A stretch of DNA of 64,000 bases from Streptomyces varsoviensis (GCF_000718635.1 NZ_JOBF01000013.1:372001-436000); one strand, 5' to 3'. Counted from the first letter of the stretch, positions 26,491-34,051 are shown. Program-made: numbers and translations. The notes: a model not told the origin generated them from the letters alone.

Positions 26491-26578
26491 GGTGGGTCGC
26501 TGGTGGGTCTCGGGTGGGGCGCGGTCGGGCCGCGGGTGGGTCGCTGGTGGGTCGCTGGTGGGTCGCGGGTGGGGAGGG
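26491..26578 (+). repeat. 11-bp tandem repeat abutting a start codon
   Basis: Eight 11-bp units (consensus GGTGGGTCGCT) run without gaps. The last unit, GGTGGGGAGGG, also serves as the ribosome binding site of the acetyltransferase gene starting at 26583. Confidence 0.9.
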
Positions 26579-26582
26579 GCGC

Positions 26583-27125
26583 ATGGCCGAGGTGTTCTTG
26601 CGGCGTCTGACGCGCTGGCAGGCCGACCAGCAGCGGGAGGCCGTGGCGGACTTGTACGCCGCCGCGTACCGCGGGGCGCCCGGGCGGGAGTTCGAGATCC
26701 GCCGGGTGTTCCTCGACCGGTTCGAGGAGCATGTCCAGCGTCCGGGCTTCGACATGGTCATCGCCGGGGGCGCGGGGCTGGCCGGCTGCGTCTACGGCTT
26801 CCCGCCCGACCGGGACGGCGAGTTCTGGCAGGGCTTCCGGGGCGGCATCACGCCCGAGGTCGAGGAGCTCACCGCCCTCGGCCGGATCTTCGCCGTCGCC
26901 GAACTCATGGTCCTCCCCGCGTTCCGCCGCGACCACGTCGCCACCCGCCTCCAGACCCTGCTCCTCGCCCGCAGCACCGCCCAGCTCGCGACCGTACTCA
27001 TCGAACCGTCGAACACCCCGGCCCGTACGGCCTACCGCTCCTGGGGCTGGACGAAGCTCGGCGAACTGTCGCCGCGGGGCGGCAGACCCGAACTGGAGGC
27101 TTGGAGCCGGGAGTTGAGACCCTGA
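26583..27125 (+). CDS. GNAT-family N-acetyltransferase
   Basis: A 180-residue GNAT protein. The acetyl-CoA core is recognised from VAELMVLPAFRRDHVATRLQ, followed by the strand AQLATVLIEPSN and the C-terminal helix ARTAYRSWGWTKLGEL. The substrate is unknown. ATG at 26583 has a strong GGGGAGGGG ribosome site contributed by the upstream 11-bp repeat array. The stop codon is only three bases from that of the convergent gene at 27129. Confidence 0.82.
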   Translation: MAEVFLRRLTRWQADQQREAVADLYAAAYRGAPGREFEIRRVFLDRFEEHVQRPGFDMVIAGGAGLAGCVYGFPPDRDGEFWQGFRGGITPEVEELTALGRIFAVAELMVLPAFRRDHVATRLQTLLLARSTAQLATVLIEPSNTPARTAYRSWGWTKLGELSPRGGRPELEAWSRELRP

Positions 27126-27128
27126 CCG

Positions 27129-27614
27129 TCACCACCCGTTCCGGTCCGGTCCACGTGGGGTACCGGCACGTGGTCGTGGTGGCCGGCGCGTGCCGGGGCG
27201 GGTCTGTACGGCCTCGTGGACGGCCGTGCGCAGGGCGTCCGGTGAGGTGAGCCGCAGCCAGGGGCAGGGGGCTTCGGGCAAGATCCACAGCCGTTCCCCC
27301 TTGTACGTGCCGGGCGCGGGCGCGGTGATGGGGCTGCCGGGGGGCAGTACCTTCACGTGCTCGCTGTCGGCGAGTTCGTAACCGCGTCCGGGTTCGACGA
27401 GCCACCAGGCGGTGGCTTGGGTGCCGCACAGGAGGTACGGGCCGATGTGCCGGCCTCGGTAGGCGAGGTAGGTGGCGGTCGGGCTGGAGAGGACGAGCGA
27501 CATCTCGATGGTGTCCCAGAGGCGGCCGTTGCTGAGGGTGGCGGTCCGGCCCTGCGCCCAGAGCGCGCGGACGGCGCGAGGCTCGTCGGAGGCCGCGGAG
27601 AGCCAGTGCGCCAT
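27129..27614 (-). CDS. Small uncharacterised protein, last gene of an accessory operon
   Basis: A 161-residue protein I do not recognise. It is rich in Trp and Pro, with segments LWDTIEMSLVLSSPTATYLA, IGPYLLCGTQATAWWLVEPG and CPWLRLTSPDALRTAVHEAV. The last motif (hydrophobic residue, D/P, then an AL..AV helix near the C-terminus) recurs in the proteins at 27790, 28263 and 28748, which suggests a diverged family. A basic tail (RPGTRRPPRPRAG) is unique to it. ATG at 27614 has only a weak ribosome site. No signal peptide or membrane helix is present. Confidence 0.65.
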   Translation of the reverse strand: MAHWLSAASDEPRAVRALWAQGRTATLSNGRLWDTIEMSLVLSSPTATYLAYRGRHIGPYLLCGTQATAWWLVEPGRGYELADSEHVKVLPPGSPITAPAPGTYKGERLWILPEAPCPWLRLTSPDALRTAVHEAVQTRPGTRRPPRPRAGTPRGPDRNGW

Positions 27615-27707
27615 CGAGGGTAGTGCGTTCCGGTGGTGTGGCGGGTGGTGTTCATGAGCGGTCCTGGGGGCTGGTATGGGCGGCTGTACGTCCGGTCAGG
27701 GGTGCGG

Positions 27708-27800
27708 TTACGTGAGGATGAGGACGGCGGCCCAGGCGAGGACGGCGAGTGCGGTGAGCACGAGGGCGAGACAGGCGGGCGACCCGCCGTCATCTGGCAT
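27708..27800 (-). CDS. Predicted 30-residue single-pass membrane peptide
   Basis: ATG at 27800 reads MPDDGGSPA followed by one hydrophobic helix (ALVLTALAVLAWAAVLILT) and a TAA stop. Its first 11 bases overlap the end of the gene at 27790, so it would be translated by coupling. The acidic head and single transmembrane stretch look real rather than random, but there is no strong ribosome site. Function unknown. Confidence 0.5.
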   Translation of the reverse strand: MPDDGGSPACLALVLTALAVLAWAAVLILT

Positions 27801-28266
27801 CGGGAGTCACGGGCCGGCGGGCCCGGATGTCGGGCCCGAGCATCACGGTTCCACTCCCACTCGCCGCCGCAAAGGCGGCGGCGAGGTCGGCGGGGTCGGT
27901 CAGGAGCCCGGAGCCGTCCGGGCGTTGTACCCAGCCGCGGCCCCCGCTGTACTGGCCGACGGCGGGGCAGGGCAGACGCCAGCCCGGGCCCCGGAGCGTC
28001 AGCTCCGACAGGCCGCCGAGATGCTCCTGGGCCTTGTCGCCTACGAGCCAGCAGGCGAGGTTGTCTTCGGGGCAGCCGAGGACCGGCCCGAGCCTCCCCA
28101 CGCGGCCGAGCGGCCGCATGACGTCGAGGGACGGCAGGAGCGGGGCCTCGACCACCGTCCACGCGGTGGAGGCGATCGGCGCGAGCCGATCGGCATTCCA
28201 GGCGCGCCAAACCGCGTCGGGACTGACCGCGCAGGACGCCAGCCAGGCATTGGCCTTTGCGCTCAT
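27790..28266 (-). CDS. Uncharacterised small protein of the accessory operon
   Basis: A 158-residue protein of unknown family, starting MSAKANAWLASCAVSPDAVW. It has a central LGRVGRLGPVLGCPEDNLAC segment, LRGPGWRLPCPAVGQYSGGR and a C-terminal LLTDPADLAAAFAAASGS helix similar in placement to those of its neighbours. ATG at 28266 overlaps the stop of the upstream gene (28263), an ATGA junction that implies coupled translation. It is cytosolic by composition. Confidence 0.65.
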   Translation of the reverse strand: MSAKANAWLASCAVSPDAVWRAWNADRLAPIASTAWTVVEAPLLPSLDVMRPLGRVGRLGPVLGCPEDNLACWLVGDKAQEHLGGLSELTLRGPGWRLPCPAVGQYSGGRGWVQRPDGSGLLTDPADLAAAFAAASGSGTVMLGPDIRARRPVTPDAR

Positions 28267-28751
28267 GACTGGGGTCCCTCGTCGTCGCGGTTGATGTCCG
28301 CGGCTGCTGTGACCAGGGCGCGTACGGCCGAGGCGGGGCTCAGGACGCCGTCCGGCGGGATGATCCAGTGGGCGCGCGACCCTTCGCAGGTGCGCGGTGA
28401 GGGCAGGCCGATGTAGTGGGCCTCGCGTTCGGTGGTCGTCACGCACTCCACCGCCGCATCCCACCCGGCGGCGGTCCCGGGCGGCACAAGAACGACGTAG
28501 TTCCCGCCGACGCGGGCCACGGGCCCGGTGACCCCGAAGCAGTACATCATCGCCCGCACCCACCCCCGATGCCGCCCCGCCGCCACGCCGTGCACCAAGG
28601 AGGCGGGCAACTTCACCGCCTCCCACGCCGGCCCGACGAGGAACAGGGCAACGCCCCGGCGGTACCACTCGTCCGCGGCTGCTTGAGCCGCTTCCCGGCT
28701 GGCAGTCAAAAGCCTCGCCGCCGCGTGATCTTGTTGCAGGGGAAACATCAT
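28263..28751 (-). CDS. Uncharacterised small protein of the accessory operon
   Basis: A 162-residue protein of unknown family. Notable segments are RRGVALFLVGPAWEAVKLPA, VGGNYVVLVPPGTAAGWDAA, AHYIGLPSPRT and the end motif AHWIIPPDGVLSPASAVRAL. The pattern (I/L)GLP....W(I/L)(I/A)PPDG, then a helix, is shared with the 28748 product (LHWLIAPTFSRCITDPDLLH). ATG at 28751 overlaps the upstream stop by four bases (ATGA), and its own stop overlaps the next start the same way. The coupling suggests fixed stoichiometry. Confidence 0.68.
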   Translation of the reverse strand: MMFPLQQDHAAARLLTASREAAQAAADEWYRRGVALFLVGPAWEAVKLPASLVHGVAAGRHRGWVRAMMYCFGVTGPVARVGGNYVVLVPPGTAAGWDAAVECVTTTEREAHYIGLPSPRTCEGSRAHWIIPPDGVLSPASAVRALVTAAADINRDDEGPQS

Positions 28752-29158
28752 GAGCCTTCCCGGCGGTGGTGCGGAGAGTCGACAGCGGCCCGCAACGCAA
28801 GGTGCAGCAGATCGGGGTCCGTGATGCAGCGGCTGAAGGTGGGGGCGATGAGCCAGTGCAAGCCCGTCGTGTCAGCCGAAGGGGATGGGACGGCCACGTA
28901 CGTGGATTCGCTGCACAGCACGGTCTCGGGCAGATCCCAGCGTCGAACGCAGCCGGACTCGACGAGGAAATGCACGATGCGGGTCCATGGATCACAGATG
29001 ACCGGGCCGCATTGATCGCCGAGCCGTGTGATGGCGGCGGCGCCCAAGGTGTGCGGTGTGCGGACGGTGTCCCAGTACTCGCCTGCCGCGACGTGCCACA
29101 CCGTGCCCTCGGGTGGGAGCCACGAGAACCAGGTACTGAGGCCGCCAGGGCCGTTCAC
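28748..29158 (-). CDS. Uncharacterised small protein, first sizeable gene of the accessory operon
   Basis: A 136-residue protein of unknown family beginning VNGPGGLSTWFSWLPPEGTV. It is Trp-rich and contains VICDPWTRIVHFLVESG and GLHWLIAPTFSRCITDPDLL. GTG at 29158 is the best start: AGGGACGGA precedes it and a 19-codon open frame ends in the overlapping GTGA. It is probably transcribed from the short gap after the XRE gene, where a perfect palindrome sits at 29248-29264. Confidence 0.65.
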   Translation of the reverse strand: MNGPGGLSTWFSWLPPEGTVWHVAAGEYWDTVRTPHTLGAAAITRLGDQCGPVICDPWTRIVHFLVESGCVRRWDLPETVLCSESTYVAVPSPSADTTGLHWLIAPTFSRCITDPDLLHLALRAAVDSPHHRREGS

Positions 29159-29214
29159 CGGAGTCCGTCCCTGGCGCGGGGGCGGAGCGACGTGGGCGGG
29201 GCTGCATCGGTCAT
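29155..29214 (-). CDS. Possible 19-codon leader peptide
   Basis: ATG at 29214 reads MTDAAPPTSLRPRARDGLR and stops in TGA that overlaps the GTG of the next gene (GTGA). The exact overlap repeats the junction type of the whole operon. There is no recognisable ribosome site, so it may be chance. Confidence 0.3.
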   Translation of the reverse strand: MTDAAPPTSLRPRARDGLR

Positions 29215-29247
29215 GGACAGATGGTGATCCCCGAGAAGGGCCCTGAC

Positions 29248-29264
29248 TGACCCAGTGTGGGTCA
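29248..29264. promoter_or_regulatory. Perfect palindrome between XRE gene and small-protein operon
   Basis: TGACCCA-GTG-TGGGTCA has 7-bp arms and ends on the stop codon of the XRE gene, 34 bp before the possible leader start. It is a good candidate operator for the adjacent HTH regulator. Confidence 0.5.
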
Positions 29265-30446
29265 CCCCCTTGCGTGGCACCAATCGCAGAAGGCATCGAG
29301 TTCATCGCGCTCAGCCCGCTTGATGCGGCGGATCGTGGCGACGTCATCGCGGACCCACAAGTGTTCGCGGGCGTGCTGTGGGGCGATCCGGCGGGCGCGT
29401 TGCAGCGACTTGAACGCGGCGTCGGGCTTCGCGGACCACAACTCGGCGCGAGCCAGCTCGATGTAGAACCCGGATCGGCGCTCCTGGCCCATGTCGCGAG
29501 GAGGTGACCAGGAACTGGCGACATCCAGCGCGCGCTGAAGGTGCTCGCCGCCGAGGCTGACAGCCACGGAGACCTCGTGGATACGGGCCGAGTCCGGGCC
29601 GAACGCCGTACCGCAGTAGATGGCTTCGGGGACTCGGTCGGCGTGGGCGAGGGCTTCGTCCAGGTGCTCGGTGGCCGCGGCGACATCGCCCGCGCGGCCG
29701 GCGATGACGGCGGCCCTCATGTGCAGGGCGCCGCGTGCGGCAATGGCTTGTGGCCGGGAGGGCGGCGGCGCTGCATCGATGGCGGCTTGGAGGGCGCGAA
29801 GCCCGGCACCATGAGCGCGGGCGGCGAAGTGGACCTCGGTGCGCACGTAGGCGGTGTGGGCGTTCAGCAGAGGGTCCTCAGCGAACTCCGCCGCCCAGCG
29901 CATGAGGTCGATCAGCCGGGCGGACAAGTCATGGGCCCGGTACTTGTAGGCGACGGCGTCGGCTGTGCGGTAGGCCGCCACCAGCAGCGATGCCACTTCG
30001 GACCGTGTTTCCGCCGGGGCAGCATGGAAGGCACGGGACAACTCGGCCAGCAGTTCGGGTAGGTGGCGGGTGATGTGTACGTACTGGGCGCCGAGCCGCC
30101 ACTGGACGGCTTTCCCCGTCGTTGCGGACAGCTCTTGCAGAGGACGGACGGGACCGTCATCAGGCATGTCGTAGGTGGCGATGACCGCGGACAGGGCTGG
30201 CATGGCCTGATGAACCCGGTTGTCGGACCGGCCGTGATCGGGCAGTAGCGCCGAGGGGTCGACGCCCAGAGCTCCGGCGATGGCGTCCAGGACACCGTCA
30301 CCCGCCCCGCGGGCCCCGCGCTCGATCTTGCAGAGTGTTCCGAGACCGATGTTGGCGGCCGTGGCCAACTGCACCTGCGTCATGCGGGCCATCCGTCGCC
30401 GGTAGGCGATCCGCCGGCCTACTTCCAGGGCGAGTTCGGACGGCAT
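29262..30446 (-). CDS. XRE-family regulator with C-terminal TPR-like sensor region
   Basis: A 394-residue protein. Residues about 5-65 are an XRE HTH (VGRRIAYRRRMARMTQVQLA, NIGLGTLCKIERGARG). The remainder is all-helical with TPR-like pairs (LLVAAYRTADAVAYKYRAHD, AATEHLDEALAHADR, FKSLQRARRIAPQHAREHLW). The layout matches Streptomyces regulators that sense a peptide or small ligand through the helical repeat. ATG at 30446 has GGGGGGT upstream. A GGTGC-CAC-GCACC dyad lies at 30466-30478 in its promoter. It is encoded directly upstream of the small-protein operon, which it most likely controls. Confidence 0.82.
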   Translation of the reverse strand: MPSELALEVGRRIAYRRRMARMTQVQLATAANIGLGTLCKIERGARGAGDGVLDAIAGALGVDPSALLPDHGRSDNRVHQAMPALSAVIATYDMPDDGPVRPLQELSATTGKAVQWRLGAQYVHITRHLPELLAELSRAFHAAPAETRSEVASLLVAAYRTADAVAYKYRAHDLSARLIDLMRWAAEFAEDPLLNAHTAYVRTEVHFAARAHGAGLRALQAAIDAAPPPSRPQAIAARGALHMRAAVIAGRAGDVAAATEHLDEALAHADRVPEAIYCGTAFGPDSARIHEVSVAVSLGGEHLQRALDVASSWSPPRDMGQERRSGFYIELARAELWSAKPDAAFKSLQRARRIAPQHAREHLWVRDDVATIRRIKRAERDELDAFCDWCHARG

Positions 30447-30546
30447 AGGTACCCCCCGTTCGGTTGGTGCCACGCACCGAAGAGGATTACCACGGTGCAG
30501 GGTATGACCGGCCCACCAATGCTGCTGATGGGCCGAGTTGTTCCAC

Positions 30547-31185
30547 CTATTCGTTGATAAGCGCGGTGAGGTCGGTGAGCGAGGAGATTCGCCAGTCCGC
30601 TGCGGCGGCCTCGGGGGCGTCAGCCCACAAGTGCCCCCACGGACCACGCCGGATGTGTGCCGCTCTCAGCCCCGCGGCCTTGGCGGGGATGACGTCGTTG
30701 GCGGGGTTGTCGCCGACGTAGACGGTTGCGTACGGCTCGGCCTGGGCGAGGTCGATAACGCGCTCGAAGAAGTGCGGTGAGGGCTTGGCGACGCCCCACT
30801 CCGCTGAGGTGGCGACGGCGTCGGCGGGCAGTTCGAGGGCGCGCAGGAGTTCGCCTACCCGGGCTGTCTGATTGCCGGCGACAACGACTCGTACGCCCAG
30901 CTTGCGGAGTCCGCTGAGGGCTGGGCGCACGTCGGGGTACAGGTCCGAGTCGTCGAGCGCTTCGCCCTGCCCAGCCGCCTCGCGTGCCAGGTACTCGGCG
31001 CGGATGTCGATGCCCGGGCAGGCGAGGCGGAGGGCATCGGCGTTGTCGCGCCCTTGGGCGGTGACGGCCCCGACGAGGGCCGACAGGGTGTGGCGGGGGA
31101 TGTGCAGCCAGTCCGCCCACGATCCCCAGTACCGGTCGTCGTTGGTCAGCGTTTCTCCGACGTCGAAGACGATGGTCTCGATCAC
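30547..31185 (-). CDS. HAD-superfamily hydrolase (phosphatase-like)
   Basis: A phosphatase of the HAD class I type. Motif I is VFDVGETLT; the second acidic residue is replaced by Glu (DVGET), as in some HAD subgroups. Motif II is VVVAGNQTA (Asn for the usual Ser/Thr-rich turn), motif III is the lysine of EWGVAKPSPHFF, and motif IV is YVGDNPANDVIPAKAAG. About 212 residues. GTG at 31185 is preferred over GTG at 31197, but neither has a strong ribosome site. It lies 100 bp upstream of the XRE gene on the same strand. Substrate unknown. Confidence 0.85.
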   Translation of the reverse strand: MIETIVFDVGETLTNDDRYWGSWADWLHIPRHTLSALVGAVTAQGRDNADALRLACPGIDIRAEYLAREAAGQGEALDDSDLYPDVRPALSGLRKLGVRVVVAGNQTARVGELLRALELPADAVATSAEWGVAKPSPHFFERVIDLAQAEPYATVYVGDNPANDVIPAKAAGLRAAHIRRGPWGHLWADAPEAAAADWRISSLTDLTALINE

Positions 31186-31440
31186 ACCACGGCACACTAC
31201 GGGGCGGTTGACCTGTCTTTCACCTGGTGTGCCGCACTCGCGGAGATGACAGATCCCTGTTCGGTGCGGCAGGAAGCAGGGCCGGGCGAATCAGGCGAGC
31301 ACGAGGTGACCGCGACGGTCCTGGCTGCGGGGCTTCCGCGCGGCCGGTGGCGCCCCCGGGGAGCCGGGTGATGGCCGGCGGTGTCCGGGGCCGGCCGGTC
31401 GGCTCTGGGGCGCTGGGGGCCCGTGGCGGAGGATGCCGGT

Positions 31441-32121
31441 ATGACTGGTACCGATACGCCATGGGGGCGATGGGAGCCCGCGCCCCTGTCCGAAGTGGCC
31501 GACCTCTTCTCGGCCGGTACGACGCGCGGAGCGCGGTGGTGGATTGCCGGTGGGTATGCCATCGAACTCGCCGTGGGCCGGGCCTTCCGGGACCACGGCG
31601 ACATCGACGTTCTGCTGCTGCGCCGCGACCAACTCGCCGTGCAGCGCGCGCTGCACGGCTGGCAGTGGTGGGCGGCCGACCCGCCCGGCACGCTCAGACC
31701 CTGGGCGGAGGGCGAACCGCTGCCGGACCACGTCCACGACATCTGGTGCCGCCCCGGCCCCGCCGAGCCCTGGCGGATTCAGGTCATGCTCGACGAGAGC
31801 GAGAGCGAGAGCGAGAGCGAGAGCGAGAGCGAGAGCGACGGCACGGAGTGGGTCTCGCGCCGTGACAGCGGGGTGCGCCGCCCCATCGAGTCCATCGGCG
31901 CTCAGGCGCCCGGGCCCGTGCCGTACCTGGTGCCCGAGGTGCAGCTCTACTACAAGGCGCAGGACCCGCGCCCGAAGGACGAGGAGGATTTCGCCGCGGC
32001 GCTGCCGGTCCTCACGGCAGGGGCCCGACGCTGGCTGATGTCCGCGCTGGAGCGTACGTACGGGCGCCATCACCCCTGGTCGCGGCGGTTGGGGGCGGCG
32101 CGCGGCGGGTGTGCGCCGTGA
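31441..32121 (+). CDS. Nucleotidyltransferase-fold protein (AadA/LinA-like) with Glu-Ser repeat
   Basis: A 226-residue protein of the DNA polymerase beta-like nucleotidyltransferase fold. WWIAGGYAIELAVGRAFRDH-GDIDVLLLRRDQ contains the GG-x-D-x-D-type active site (GDIDV). The family includes aminoglycoside and lincosamide nucleotidyltransferases, but most actinobacterial members have unknown substrates, so resistance is not claimed. The stretch (ES)7 after VMLDE comes from a 6-bp microsatellite. The C-terminal part has YLVPEVQLYYKAQDPRPKDE, a conserved feature of this group. Start ATG 31441. Confidence 0.75.
   Translation: MTGTDTPWGRWEPAPLSEVADLFSAGTTRGARWWIAGGYAIELAVGRAFRDHGDIDVLLLRRDQLAVQRALHGWQWWAADPPGTLRPWAEGEPLPDHVHDIWCRPGPAEPWRIQVMLDESESESESESESESDGTEWVSRRDSGVRRPIESIGAQAPGPVPYLVPEVQLYYKAQDPRPKDEEDFAAALPVLTAGARRWLMSALERTYGRHHPWSRRLGAARGGCAP
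31795..31836 (+). repeat. Seven perfect 6-bp repeats (GAGAGC) inside a gene
   Basis: GAGAGC is repeated seven times without interruption and encodes Glu-Ser pairs. Copy-number change would alter the protein by two residues per unit but never the frame. Confidence 0.95.
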
Positions 32122-32192
32122 GCCTTTCGGGTGGCGCGAATCCACCGACGGCGAGGTGTCGAGAACGGCCCGTCCGCTCCGACGTCTCCTGT

Positions 32193-32308
32193 GAGAGGCG
32201 CCCGGCCCACCGGGTGTCCTGGAGAGGCGCCCGGCCCACCGGGCGTTCTGGAGAGGCGCCCGGCCCACCGGGTGACCCGGAGAGGCGCCCGACCCACCGG
32301 GTGTCCTG
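32193..32308 (+). repeat. Four 29-bp tandem repeats upstream of the DGPF gene
   Basis: Units start at 32193, 32222, 32251 and 32280. Each begins GAGAGGCGCCCGGCCCACCG and can form a small hairpin (CCCGG-CCCA-CCGGG). The array ends 21 bp before the ATG of the DGPF-domain gene, and the following GAGAGAGG and GGTGAGG resemble ribosome sites. Confidence 0.9.
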
Positions 32309-32329
32309 GAGAGAGGATCGGTGAGGACG

Positions 32330-32749
32330 ATGAAGTACCTGATCATGCTGCTCGCCAAGCAGTCCGACTACGACGCCATGAGCGGCTCCCCGGCCCCCGG
32401 CGAACCGGCGTGGACGGAGAAGGATCTTCAGGCCATGTACGGCCACATGGGAGCTATCAACGACAACCTCGCCGAGTCGGGCGAACTGGTCGACGCGCAG
32501 GGCCTCACCGAGCCCTCCCAGGCCAAGCTCGTCACCGCGGCGAAGGACGGCACGCCCATCGTCTCGGACGGGCCGTACGGGGAGGCCAAAGAAGTCCTCG
32601 CCGGGTACTGGGTGGTCGACTGCGAGAACATCGAGCGCGCCACACAGATCGCGGCCCGCGCCTGCGCCTGCCCCCATCCGGAGGGCGTGCGGACCTACCC
32701 GGTGGTGGTGCAGCCGATCGGGGAGGAGGGGTGTGGGGACGAGATGTAA
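32330..32749 (+). CDS. YCII/DGPF-domain protein
   Basis: A 139-residue member of the DGPF (YCII-like) family: MKYLIMLLAKQSDYDA at the start, the signature IVSDGPYGEAKEVLAGYWVV, and the final strand VRTYPVVVQPI. Members are nearly always encoded beside ECF sigma factors of group 42, as here (the sigma gene starts 42 bp downstream), and are thought to take part in signalling or an oxidative function; the reaction is unknown. ATG at 32330 with GGTGAGG upstream is chosen over GTG at 32321. Confidence 0.88.
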   Translation: MKYLIMLLAKQSDYDAMSGSPAPGEPAWTEKDLQAMYGHMGAINDNLAESGELVDAQGLTEPSQAKLVTAAKDGTPIVSDGPYGEAKEVLAGYWVVDCENIERATQIAARACACPHPEGVRTYPVVVQPIGEEGCGDEM

Positions 32750-32791
32750 GGGGCGGCGGGACGCCGGGGGCGGCCCGCGAGAGGTGGTGCC

Positions 32792-34051
32792 ATGGAGGAC
32801 GCCGTGGGGGACGAGGACCTGCTGCGCGGCCTCGCGCCGCAGGTCCTCGGCGCGCTCGTACGCCGGTACGGGCACTTCGACGCCGCCGAGGACGCGGTGC
32901 AGGAGGCGCTGCTCGCCGCGGCCGTCCAGTGGCCCGCCCGGGGCCGGCCGGACAACCCGCGCGGCTGGCTGATCCGCGTCGCCTCCCGCCGCCTGACCGA
33001 CGAACTGCGCGCCGAGGAGGCACGCAGGCGCCGGGAGGAGAACGCCGCCGCCCTGACGCCGCGCGACGAGTTCAGCGCGCCGCCGCCCGGCGAGGGGCGC
33101 GCCCCGTCCGAGGACGACACCCTCCTCCTGCTCTTCCTGTGCTGCCACCCCGAACTGACCCCGGCCGCGCAGATCGCGCTCACCCTGCGCGCCGTCGCGG
33201 GCCTGACCACCGCGGAGATCGCGCGCGCCCATCTCGTACCCGAGGCGACGATGGCGCAGCGGATCAGCCGGGCGAAGAAGCGCGTCAAGGCGTCGGGGGT
33301 CCCCTTCGGCCGGCCGGACCACCCCGAGCGCGAAGAACGCCTGGCCGCCGTCCTCCAGGCGCTCTACCTGCTCTTCAACGAGGGGTACACGGCGACGTCC
33401 GGCAGCAGCCTGCAACGGGCCGAGCTGTCCGGCGAGGCCATCCGCCTCACCCACGAGGTCCACCGGCTCCTGCCGGAAGACGGCGAGGTGACGGCGCTGC
33501 TGGCCCTGATGCTGCTCACGGACGCCCGGCGCCCCGCCCGTACCGGACCGGACGGCGATCTCGTACCGCTCGCCGAACAGGACCGGACCGCGTGGGACCG
33601 CGAGGCCATCGACGAGGGGACGGCGCTGGTCGAACGGGCCCTGTCGGCTCGTACGCCGCCCGGCCCGTACCAGCTCCAGGCGGCGATCGCCGCGCTCCAC
33701 GACGAGGCGGAGCGGCCCGAGGACACCGACTGGCCGCAGATCCTCGCCCTCTACCGTCTTCTCGAACGCCTCGCGCCCGGGCCCATGGTCACGCTCAACC
33801 ACGCCGTCGCGCTCGCGATGGTCCACGGCCCGCGGGCCGGGCTCGGCCTCCTCGCGACCCTCGACGCCGACGCGCGGCTGGCGGGGCACCACCGCCTCGA
33901 CGCGGTCCGCGCCCACCTCCTGGAACGGGCGGGCGATCTCGAAGCGGCGCGGGCCGCCTACCAGTTGGCCGCGAAGCGCACCGCCAGCCTGCCCGAACGC
34001 CGCTACCTCCAGGCGCGCGCTACCAGGCTGAGTGCGGAGAGCGCCGGATGA
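32792..34051 (+). CDS. ECF-type sigma factor, ECF42 group (DUF6596)
   Basis: Region 2 is at about residues 5-75 (HFDAAEDAVQEALLAAA, RPDNPRGWLIRVASRRLTDE) and region 4 at about 115-170 (LTLRAVAGLTTAEIARAHLV). A C-terminal extension of about 240 residues follows, with the DUF6596/TPR-like helices (LYLLFNEGYTATSG, AELSGEAIRLTHEVHRLLP) that mark ECF42. These factors have no anti-sigma factor; the extension and the DGPF partner gene are thought to set activity. ATG at 32792 follows GAGAGGTGG. Its 3' end overlaps the convergent Lrp gene by 32 bp. Confidence 0.92.
   Translation: MEDAVGDEDLLRGLAPQVLGALVRRYGHFDAAEDAVQEALLAAAVQWPARGRPDNPRGWLIRVASRRLTDELRAEEARRRREENAAALTPRDEFSAPPPGEGRAPSEDDTLLLLFLCCHPELTPAAQIALTLRAVAGLTTAEIARAHLVPEATMAQRISRAKKRVKASGVPFGRPDHPEREERLAAVLQALYLLFNEGYTATSGSSLQRAELSGEAIRLTHEVHRLLPEDGEVTALLALMLLTDARRPARTGPDGDLVPLAEQDRTAWDREAIDEGTALVERALSARTPPGPYQLQAAIAALHDEAERPEDTDWPQILALYRLLERLAPGPMVTLNHAVALAMVHGPRAGLGLLATLDADARLAGHHRLDAVRAHLLERAGDLEAARAAYQLAAKRTASLPERRYLQARATRLSAESAG

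Noticed and set aside
29262..31185. A toxin-antitoxin pair formed by the XRE regulator and the HAD protein
   Set aside because: The HAD protein is a typical phosphatase of normal size, the genes are 100 bp apart and the regulator is far longer than antitoxins.
31441..32121. An aminoglycoside or lincosamide resistance gene
   Set aside because: Only the general nucleotidyltransferase fold is visible; resistance families need closer similarity than can be judged here.
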